Source: Lingula anatina
Taxonomy: Eukaryota > Brachiopoda > Lingulata > Lingulida > Lingulidae
Length of the DNA: 64,000 nt
Assembly: GCF_001039355.2 (NCBI RefSeq)
Contig: NW_019775547.1
Location: 529,637-593,636 of the forward strand
Direction: 5' to 3'
Shown here: positions 50,763-62,700 of the stretch, piece after piece
How the letters are laid out: every line of letters starts with the position of its first letter
Position numbering within the stretch: the first letter of the stretch is position 1
The notes under the pieces: model-generated
Seen by the model: the letters and a program-made list of their open reading frames with translations, nothing else
What the model was told of the DNA's origin: nothing
Database searches by the model: none
Made by a program: the position numbers and the translations under genes

Positions 50763-53700
50763 TTATTACAGTAACAGTGTTGTTTTATGCAACAATTGGG
50801 TTAAAAGAGACTTCATATGGCAATTACGTAAAATTTCAAGTGCCTCACTTTTTGTCATTTTATACTTTAGATGCTTACAAATATGACTTGAAGCATACTT
50901 ACATTTTTTAACTTTTGAATTAATAGTTTTAGGTATTACCAACAAAACATATGCTTTTTTTATCTGGTTCTTTAGGGGGGTGGAGTTTTATTCATTGTTA
51001 TGCAAATTTCTTGGGGAATTACCAAATACATGTATATTATGGTATATATATATATATATATATACATACCTGGCTTGGGAGAATTTCTGGTTTCCAAGGT
51101 AGCATTGACACTTGTCTGCTCAGGTTTAATGTCTGAAAAACAAAATTACCACAAATCAATCACACTTCTTTATTATTCATTGTCAACAAGCTTTCAACAT
51201 GAAGTGTTTGTTTTTATCTTAGAAACGTGGCTTAAGTCAGACTTGGCACTTTCTCCTTGGCACCTATGTTGTAGCTCTATTTTTCAATTTCTGATTTCCT
51301 GATAATTCTGGCATAATAAAATTTTTACCAAATTAAGTCATAAGTGGGCTTTTCCTGAGAACAAAGCTATCAAGAATCAAGTAATATGTCCCATTTTAAA
51401 TATATATCTTAAATGTCCTGAAACAAACAGTATTTTTTTTTCATTATCTTATTCATTTCAGCTCTTGCTCAGGTTAAACCCAAAATCATACTAATTTTAA
51501 AACTGTTTTTGCCCAAACAAAAATGAGAAGCATTAATGTGATTATTTTTAGGTGTTTTCAAATAAATTACTGAGACTGAAAAACCAGACAAATAACAAAA
51601 TAAAAAGCCTTTTGCTCTTCTTGAAAATATTGCAAAGGGAGCTATCTATTTATTTATGAAATTCATTCTGCAAATTATTTTTGTGCTCAGAATAAGTAAA
51701 AGATAATGAACCATGCTGCACAGTCAAAATTCCTGCAAGTTGCACTTTGTTTAAAATTGCATCCAATTCACTCTTGAACTAATATTAGCAAAAGTGACAG
51801 TGGTGAATGAATTTAGTAATCTAAGAAATTGGTAAGGAACAAAGTACGTATGACAGCATTGATGAAAACTGTCTGTCGCAGAGGTTTCCTGGCAGCTAGA
51901 GGGGGACAAAAATAATATTCAGAGCTTTTTTATCAGAAAATGCTAAAATTTTAACAGACTTCAGTCCAACATTTTTAAATATATTTTACAACACTATTTT
52001 GCTTTACCAATTTCCCATGACTTATCAAGCATATTTTTCACAACACTATATTGCTTTACCAATTTCCCATAACCTATCAAGCATAATCAAGTAAACTGTG
52101 ATTAAATTTGTCAGTGGTAATATATCAACTGCCAAATCATACAAGCAAACTGTAATTGAACCTTAGAACAAATTTTTCAGTAAGCAGAAGTAAACCATAT
52201 AATGTATTGAATTTTTTTCAAAATTCAAAATACCTTCTTTGAGTTTGAGTATCCTGGTAATCTTCTTATCATCCTTCCCGGCATCAAGCCACTGGTCACA
52301 CGGATAGATGAACTCTTTGTCACCCTCCTTGATGACCACTTGGTGACAGTACCAGCCATCCCCAGGGGAGTCAGTGTCTATGGACACCTCACAGGTGGAC
52401 AGCTGACCCAGGGACACTGCCTCCAGCTCAAAGACATCAACCTAAACATAGAGATAAGTGGATGGTGTTATGTCAATCAAATTTTCAAAAAACAACATCA
52501 ATGAGGTAGTTTTTTTTTTCAAAAGAGAGAGAGAGAGAGAGAGAGATATTTTCTAACTACCCTATATTACAACACATATAATATACAATAACATCCTACA
52601 ACAATTGTAATGTGCAGGCAATAAGTAGTTCAGACATGCATATAATTCTGCATGCCCTTTGATATATAACGATTTAACATGTATTTTTTAAGTCTTAGAC
52701 ATACAACCTTTTCTCATTGCAGTCATAGATATTAATCAATAGGCAAACCTTACCTGTCCTTGAAGAAACCTGTCCTTGTTATTGGATCTGTGTAACAATC
52801 TTTTCCCAGTATCTCCGTGCTCTCCATTCAACTGGATGTACACATTAGCCTTGGTGTCAGAGTCTACCTCTGTGCCAGTGTGAACAGAGACTTGATACTT
52901 AACAACTGCAAGCCAAGGCAAAAAACAAATTTAAAAAATGAATGTACATAAATAAAAACTGTAACTTGAAAATTTCTTCTATAAACATTTGTATTTACAA
53001 AACACTTACATTGTGTTCAAAGCAAAATCAAGAAGAGTTTTAAAAACAGCACAATAAATAATGATATCATATCTTAGGAGGTCAGTTTTTGTACTCAGTA
53101 ACTATTTTAGTCCCACATGTAGCACAAACAAGCTAGGAGTAAAATGATGGCTCTGGTTTAAAGTTCCCGATGAGCAAAAAACAAAATAAACCAAATTCAT
53201 GACATGGCCAACAACAGATGCAGGTGATGACTATATAAAAATAGACAAAAAAAACATTATCAATGAGTTTTTCTAACCTGGAAGCACTTCCTTTCCATTC
53301 TTCATCACGGGCAGTTCTCGGGCCACTGCACCATCATCCTCAGCACGTGACAGGTAACGGTCGAACCTGAACAGGTGAGTCTCATTACTGAAGATATCCT
53401 GCATTTTTACCTGGATGGTGGATGACATCAGTAAAATTAGAATGAAATATTATATTAGCAATCCCTTGTTATGATGCCAGTGAATGTATAAATATTTTTC
53501 ACTTGCAAGCTGCTTTCTTAAAAATGTAATGAATAAAAAAATACAATTTTTACATTCTTTCAAAATAACTTTATTTTTAGTTGTGGGTATAGTCATGGCA
53601 GTATAATTTCACTGAAATTATATGATACTGATCCTTTTTAGTAATACTGCTCATTGTTCAAAAAAGGTCTGCCATTAACCCATCACCTTACCTCTTTGAC

Positions 53701-56700
53701 TTTCCAAGTAGCAACTTGTTCTTCACTCATATCCTCTACCAGTTCTATGCGAATCTTATAGATTTCCCCAATCTTATTCTTTTCTAGATTGGCCTACAAA
53801 ACATGATTTTATGACCCTTAAAATACTTTCACAGACAGCATTCAAGCAATAAACTTATACAATAGTCTTTTAATAGTGTTTTAATTAATCTGATGTATAT
53901 ATACAGCCAAACATCAGGCAAAATATTGGATGGTGAGCTATTTCTCAAATTACTGACAAAAGAGATTTTAAATTTCTACTGAAATTATATAATTTAGCTG
54001 ATAAACCTTTTTATCTCTCACATGTTTTTTGGCAGTGCTTCTTCACCTACCTTGAAGACATCACGGTTCCCTTTCTGGAAAACCTCATTGAGTCCTGATG
54101 CTCCCAGAATAACTGGTGAGGATTTCCCCTTGTTTCCATATACCATCAATACAATATAACCATGCTGTAGACTCTCCAGAGTAGATATCCAGATCTTCCA
54201 GTCTCCCTCTGAAATATAGAATGTAGTCAGTTTGAGATTACCAAGGCAACAGAATTTTAGCTATTTTTGTATTTATGTTGGTGAAGCAAGATTCAAAGAA
54301 TCATTTTCACTATCTTCAATAAAATTTCTGAATAAACAAATAATAAAATCTTTTAAAAATGCATATTTACAAGATAAGAAAAGAAAAAAAACCTGTTCAA
54401 ACCTTCAATTGAATTAAGGTAAGTGAATGAAATGCTGTCTCAAAAACATATATAATATGACAGTTTTTATGAATGTGAGATCTGATGACCCAAAGGAATA
54501 GTTTCAAGAAAAAAGAAAAAAAAACATTGTTATCTTTATTATTCATCTGTTTTAAAACAGACCATGTGAAATATTTCATTACAACCAATTTCAAAATAGC
54601 TTGTTTGTTTTGATTTTTTTTCTTTTTTTTTCTTGTTTAAGAATCAATTTTTTAGCAGTGATCCACTGACATGAACTAATCATACCTGTGAACTCAGATA
54701 CTGTGCTTTCTGGTTTGGAGGACATTGATGCCACTGATTTTGCAGATTTTTTACTTTCTTTCTTTGGTGTCTTAGTCTTTTCCCTTGGTGTTTCTCTAGC
54801 AGGTGATGGAGTCCTGTTACCTAAGTTAATGTTAATATTAAGAACAGCTGATTCCTTTGCTGGAGAGGCTGTCTTCTCCCTCACATGGCTCTTCACTGGT
54901 TCCTCCACTGGTTCCTCAACTGGGCTCTCCTCTTTCTTCTTTCTCTTTCCAACTGAAGAGGGAAAACATCATATGTGCAACTTTATTTTTAAATTAAAGG
55001 TACTATTTGCCACCCTAAAAGTGAACAAAAGCACTATCTTTGTTTTGATTAAAAATAGAAATGAAAGATGAAAGATGGTCTTAATATTTGAAAATCATAC
55101 TCTCACAGCTAACTTATGCATTTCACCCTCATCATCATTTAATCTAGATATAATATGTTTAATACAATACTTACATTTGATGACCTCTGGCCAGAATCTC
55201 ACATTCCTCTCGCCAGTGTCTACTGTGGGGCGTACCGTCCCATCTGCGGTCATTCCCAAGGCAACACCTCTGTCAGACACCGACTCCAGAGTGATAAAAC
55301 CTTTCTCTTTGTATCTGACCACGCGGAATTCACAATGCCCATCACCAGTGCCCTAGAGGAAGGAGTACATTGATAATACAATACAATAATACATATCATG
55401 ACTGATGTAAAATCATTTTCACCATGCAATAATGAAGTTTTCACAAATGAAACATGCATAGTGTAATATATACAAAGACTATTGCAACATAGTGCATAGT
55501 TCATAAATACTTTTTCCTCATGAATTTGTAAAATAAATTAATTTTCTAAATTCAAACGAAGAACTAAAAAAAACATGCTTTTGCTCATGTTTCTCTTGTA
55601 GCATATACTTCCACATCTGGAGGAATGCTGAATGAAAGAAATTTTACATTAGTTTTACTTACTTTGCAATCGGCTTGTCCATCCTTGATCTGTATGAACT
55701 GTCCTGGTAAAGCCAGACTCTCAAACTTTCTCACATTTCCTTCTGTGCCCACTTTGTGCACCTTAAAGTGTGCCAGTCTGTTCCTCTTCCCTGTGGCGAT
55801 CAAGGTGTTGTCATTCTCCACAGCCAGGGTTTGGAATGGGGAGGTGCTCAGCATGATTTCACCAGTGTCACGGAACATACCCTGGGAAGAAGAAAAGAAT
55901 GCAAATTTCAACCATGTCATGGAACATACCCATGGGACGAAAAGAAAAGAATACAAATTTCACCAGTGTTATGGAAAATACCCTGGGATGAAGAAAATAA
56001 TACAAGCATCTCAAACTCAAGATATTTCATCCTCATTTTTGTTGCCTGCTGGTGATACAATGAAGATTAATAAAATGCCATAGTAAAGAAAAATGACTAG
56101 AGGATATGTGAAAAAAGCTTTTAATTAAAAAAATCATTTCTAATGCAAATACCCCCTCCAGGGAAAAAAAAGGGAAAAAAAGATTTTTGAACAACAATGT
56201 GTTCCTCATATAATAACAAATTAATTTGAATGAGGATATTTAGGGTACCTTGCAGTAACAGAAGAACATCTTTGTGTGATCTAAGATAGACCCTCTGGGA
56301 TCCCCAGCTTTCCCATTCTTCTGGATGGTGACAGTCTGGAGAGTGTGCTTCACAGACTCCAGGGCAATGCTACGGTCCCTCTGTGGACGGATGATAAACT
56401 CGCAGTAGGCACCTCCCTTACCCTGAATCCAAGAGAATACACCATCATACTCATGTACAAATAATCTTACACCATTACAGCAAGCATACAAAGGGGAGTA
56501 TCAAGTGGCCTTTGAAACTCGGGGTGCAAGCAAAGCAGAGACAATACAAATCATGCAGGTTTAACAAGACCATTTCCTTACTAATATAACTATGGTCAAA
56601 TCAAACAAGTGTCATCATTTACAAGGTGTACATCCTCACCTCATCTGTTACGCTAGATAATAAGGAGATTTAATTTATCTATACAAATGTGACTTCTCTA

Positions 56701-59700
56701 CATTTAAGTGTTCCTTACCATTCCTACCACTTTTCCATTATCGATGGCAAGATGATATTTTGGATTTTCCAAGCTTCTGAAAACGCGGATGCTGCCCTTT
56801 TTAGCGACCACTGTGAATACACCTGATAAAAAACAAAAATTCATGTCACCATCACAATATCTTTCTGTTGCTTTTCATATAGAAAACAAACTTATCAAAA
56901 CCATCTCAAAGTTAACTCTTTATAATTTCACACTTAAAAAAACACCTTTCAGATGGCTGAGAATACACAAACATTATTGAATAATTAGTATAGTATATGA
57001 TCTAATATGTGAGGCATGACAGAAATATTATTGTCCCTATCGTAATAATTATTGCTGATTTTATTCCGTTAGAGAAAAGGAGACATAACATCCATTAAAT
57101 AACAGCAATGGAACAGAAGTGCTGTTGTAACTTCTGATGTTATTGATGACACTGACATTCAGGCATTAAATTATATAGTAAAACAATTATTGACTTTTGC
57201 TTTGAATCAATATGTTATTTGGCAGAACTCAGGTAAGTGATATCGACCAAGGTGCGGCAGAGGTCAACATCACTTTTCTGAGGTATACAAAACATGTTGA
57301 CCTCAGCCAAATTCTGTAAGGCCTCCATGTCAACATGATCAAACAGAAAACAAGTTTACATATACAATTCAACTTGATTCCTTATTACTTCACACTTTAA
57401 AAAGTTTAGAACATCTTAACGTAACAGTTAAAAATTTCTTTAAAAAATATCATACCCAGTTCGTCCTTAAAATCCCCGTCACCATCCACGCTGCCGTCTG
57501 GTTTCAGGCGTAAGGCCCTCTGGGTCAAAAGATTTATGAACACCACCTTGTTGTCATTGGCATACTTCCACTGCTCATATTCCCACTGCAAAACAAACAC
57601 CTTGGATCATTAAAATGTTGAAAACAGAACATTTATTAAATATACATGTGAACCTTGTTTGTTACGTACTTTAAATGTACCTAGCTACTATACCAAAATT
57701 ATGAAACATCAATATTTTATTGGAGTACTTGATGGATTATGCAATTAAATAGAGATACAAAAGGGGAAAAATAAATAATAGACCCACCATTTCTTTCTCT
57801 ATCTGAAACTGGGGAGATTCTTCCTGGACTTTTATTTCACGCACAATCTTCTTGTCATCTTCTCCTTCGTCCAGCCACCTTAGAGAAAATCATCATGATC
57901 ACTTTATGCAGAGTATGTTTTATGGGGTTGACTCAATGAAATAAATATAACTTCCTAGTTCTGAATATTATTTTCAATGCTTGCATTTGCTTTCACTGCA
58001 GATGTGTTTTTTATGGGCATGTGTTAGAATCACATACGTTAGTTTTTTGAAAAAAAAAAACATTCTCTTGAAATCCAATTCACTTGACTTATAACATCAG
58101 TTCAACATTCATTACATATTTTCATATTTGCATTTCTCCAATTCTCAAGTATACTGCTGAAGGAAATTACCTGTGGCAGTAAAATAAATAATCTTCTTTT
58201 GCAGAGGGAGATTCTTTAATTATGACCTTCTCTAGGAACCACCCTTGACCTGAAAGAACAAAGATAAAAATATTATGAACTAATTATATAAGCAAATTTC
58301 AAGTAATCAGTTTGTTTCATGATAACAGAATGCCCAAACACTTTATAATTATTCCCCCGGTGCAATGTAATTGATTTTCACACTTGTTTCATCTCAGTAT
58401 ACAACTGCATGGGAAACCAGCTAGTAATCTGAAAGGACTATGTAATGGTTTCAATTTTCAATTATGGTAGATCAGTTTTTAATGATAAAAATATTTGACT
58501 CTCATCTGTTTTTGCTTGCAACAGGTGCCTGTAGCATATTTTCTCACCATGCCCTACGCCATCATGACCGATGATTATTTTCTTCAGTGCACCAAGTGAA
58601 ACAGCTTCTATGGTAAAACTGTCATTCTGTAAATAAAAGACAATGCAATCAACATAACACAAAGGCACCTCAGCAGAAATTTATAGAATGGGCATCTTTT
58701 TATTCAAACTTAATATAAGAAGTAATAGCTCAACCACAATCTGTTGAACGTTTCAGTGCACAATCCAAGTGGTGGTGGTGGTGGTGGGTGTGTGGGTGTG
58801 TGTGTCAATTTCATCCTCCAAATCATCTCATAATGTCATTTAGGAGTATGTATGACCTTTTTTTGTCTACTGGACAACTAATATAATTATAATTCTGGGT
58901 GAGGTGTTTTTATAAATGGATTAAACAAATTATCACACCAATGACAGACCCTACAACATGCAATTAAATGTCAGTGTGCATGGGGTTAAGGGTGAAACTG
59001 GTAAGTGAATTTTTATCAAAGAAACAGAGATGACGGCTGACTGGGGTTCCACATGGTCATCTGAACAAACAAAGTAAAGATAATGTTAAACATTTTAGGC
59101 TTTATGAAATTACTGTAAATTTTTCTATGATGAAAAAAATGAGAGAAAGGCAAGTAAAATGGGTGAATTTCTGCATGGGGTAAAGCAGTAAACTTGTGCA
59201 TCAAAAACAGGTAACACTGTGCAATGCTTTGTTACTATTCAAACTGAAAACAAAAATATACAGAATGGTGACAGCAACCCAAAGGACAAATATAAAATTG
59301 ATTTTGTCAGAATACTAAAAACACAGCAAAGACATATCTTATCCCATGCTAGTATGTGATAATAAATAAAGGTCTGATAAAAGTTATTTCATCCTTCACT
59401 TTGCTGCCTGATGGTGATACAATACAAAAAATAATAAAATACTATCAATCAAAGAAAAACAACAAGAGGTGTAAAAAGTTTAATGCTTGTCCGACAGTAA
59501 ATAACATCAGTGTGCATCATGCCACAACAAACTATCTACCTTGTCCATTGTAAATAACTTTTCATCATCCTACAAAGAAAAGTTCAAAGTTTGTTTCACT
59601 GGTATAAGGACAGTATCAACTACATGAAAAGAAACCTAAACTAGAATTTTACTAAAATAAAGAGAATAGTACTTGAATTTAGCACATTTAAAAGCTACTG

Positions 59701-62700
59701 ACAAGAATATGAAAGAAAAAATATACTGACATGCTAAAATTAGAAAATAAATAAATAAATAAATAAATTTCATTCCCTCGAGCAGTGTCAAAGCCTACCT
59801 TTCCCTTCTCATACTGGAAGTCTGTCCTGTTGTGTTTGATGAGCTGCCTGACCCCAGTGTCTCCCCTCTCCCCATAGATGGTCATGTACACATTGGCCTC
59901 TGTGCCTGCATTGTACACATCCCCTGTGAACACCTGGACACTGTACTTGAACACTGGAAACAGATTAAATCACTTGGTCAGATCTTCATAATATGCATTT
60001 TTTTTTCATAATCCCTTGTATAATGATCGACAGTAAAAAAAGTGAATCATTTCTAGAGTTTGTTTTTTTTTAATATGAATAAGTTACATGATCAAGGTAC
60101 CTTGATAAAGGGTCAAAATGTTATGCCTTGTGAAATATGTTTAATGAAACATTGAAACTACTCACTTTTTAACCATCTCCATGAATCTCATTGAATAAAT
60201 GAAGTACAGTTGTATATATTATACACTTTGTCAAGTTACTTTATATTCTCCCACACTGTACTTGAACTCAGAAAACAGATTTATTGAGGAAGCTGGAACT
60301 GAGGCTCAGACTAGAATTCATTAAAACTGAGACTGAATGGAAGTCAATTCCAGGAGTCAAGGAAAACCCACCCAAAGTTCCTTCAAAATTTAGGAATCAA
60401 TGGTTGTTTTGTGGGTCCTAGATTTCAAGAAATTTAGATAATTTTTTAATCACAACTACAGTAGTTTCCAGGCAGGGGCTGTGGTGTTTTCTCACCTGGT
60501 AGTGTGGGCTTATTCTCTCTGACAGCTGGCAATTCTCTCGTAATCTCACAGTCATCCTCCTTCCTGGACAGCCAGCGCCCACACGTGAACACGAGATCTT
60601 CTTCAGTGTGCATATCGTGCATTTGCACCTAAAATATGCAATTGTTTCTTCAAATCAGCAAAATCTAAAAGAAAACTGAACCTAAAATCTCAAAAATGAC
60701 TTTAAAAAAGCACATCATTCTCAAAACTGATGTGTATATCCATAAATGAAATCATTAAAGATGTTAAAGGAATCAATCTTGATCAGATGCTATGGGATAT
60801 AAATGAAGGCCAAGAGCTTCAGTTCAAACCAAACTGATGCAACCATCTGTAGTGTTTTTAGTCTGTGGTTTAAGACCCCATTCCCAGAGATTAGATTGAT
60901 CTAATTTAGATCGACCTAACTCCCTGGGGGTTCACGCTAAATAGCTGTCAGCCGAGCGGGCACGAAAGTTATATAATTACCCCCTTACAGCTTGCAGTAG
61001 GCGGGACGGACATTTAAGCCGGATTATGTGACAGTAATCTAGTGAGACTCCCCGCAGGGATAGATCGATCTAAAATCTATGGGAATACGCCCTAAGGTTT
61101 TTAATTCCGTAGAGTCTCTTGTTAAAAGTTTATACATCTGTGTATTGAGGAGGACATTTGGTGCAGTAGAAATAAATCTCTGATGTTTTGCTCTAGAGTC
61201 TCTGGTTTCAGGCTTATACCTGTATATTGAGAATGATATCTTATCTAAATGCCATAGAAATAAAGCTTTATATAATTATTTTCTATAGCCTGAGACTAGA
61301 TTCCATTTAACCTGATACTTTACCTGATCACAGAACCAGCCAGGGAACTCTCCAGCATTATCATGATGCAGTCGGATCTTGTATATTTCACCAATATTTC
61401 CAACAGATATCTGGAAAAGTCAATTAATTTTAAGGAAAAACAAAACAATAAATTTTTTAACTATTTGTTTTCTTTCACAAAACTGAAATCAGACAGTTTT
61501 TTATAACCCAAGAGATAAATGTGCCACACTAGCCATAGATGATTATAACATTTCACTTGTTATTGATTAACATTCTGAGCACTGTAGCATAAGAAAAAAG
61601 CATTATCTAAAAAAGAGACTTCAATGACTAGTTAAAATCTTAAATTGATATGACATTTTGTTTTCTATATTTCAAGAAAATATCATACATAATATTTTGG
61701 AGGTAAGGTTACATTAATGTTCACAACAATCTGACAAGTTAATCAAGTAAGTGTTAAAAATCACATTTTTAATATTACATTTAGTGTTTAGTTGTTATAT
61801 GGAAAAGTTATTCCATCTTAAATTATTTGTTTATGAAAAGGAAAAAATTAATTAAAAAATTAAGTATCAATCATTTTCAAAGTGGTGTACATTTCGTTTT
61901 ATTCCGCATTTCTTTTTTGCTTTCTAATATGAGACCAAGGAAAGGCCTGTTCTGTAAATCTAAGAGATTTTTTTCAAAAAAAAAAAACATTGGTTATGTA
62001 TTGCAACATAATCATATTTTGCAAGTTAAAAAGTGAAAATATGCTAGAAGATTTAAGCTGTCAAAAGTGAAAGAAATAAAATAAATACAAAGAATCCATT
62101 CAGTGCAACATTTCAAAATGACAAAAAATCAAAGATCAGTGCTTTTTCTTCAACAAATGTTTCTGTTAGCAACCATGAACAATCCACCCCAGATGTTGGC
62201 TGTGATATACTTAGCAACAGTGATAAAGACACCACAACACTACCTTGGAAAACAACACAACTTTTCTTCCAGCCTGGAGACAAATCACATATAGACATGA
62301 ATATCAATATGTGGGCACTGCTATATCTAATATTACCAACAGAAAAATCTATAGAATCACAACCTGGGCATTGACTCTCCACTGTAAAGTGCCTTACATA
62401 AATACAATATACTGTTATGATTATATCCAATAAATCAATAAGACAAACTTAAGCTTAAACATGTGTACGCAAACTTGTCACATCCTCACATTCAATGAGG
62501 TATATACTTTTTAAGGTATCAGTGAGGTTCTTGTATTGATTCTCATTTGTGTAAATCTCCCCACAAATACTTCATGAAGAAGAAGCGTGTCCTGACTGGC
62601 TTAATTAATTCTTACCTCAAACTCGTCCTTGTGTTCGCTCTGGAAGGCGGAACCATCAGGCAACCCAAGGGGAATAGCACCAGAGTTGCCTCTCTGTCCA

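Noticed and set aside
55625-56083. 152-codon plus-strand open frame opposite the trefoil exon
   Set aside because: It is a shadow of the minus-strand exon 55663-55881 extended through a tandem repeat.
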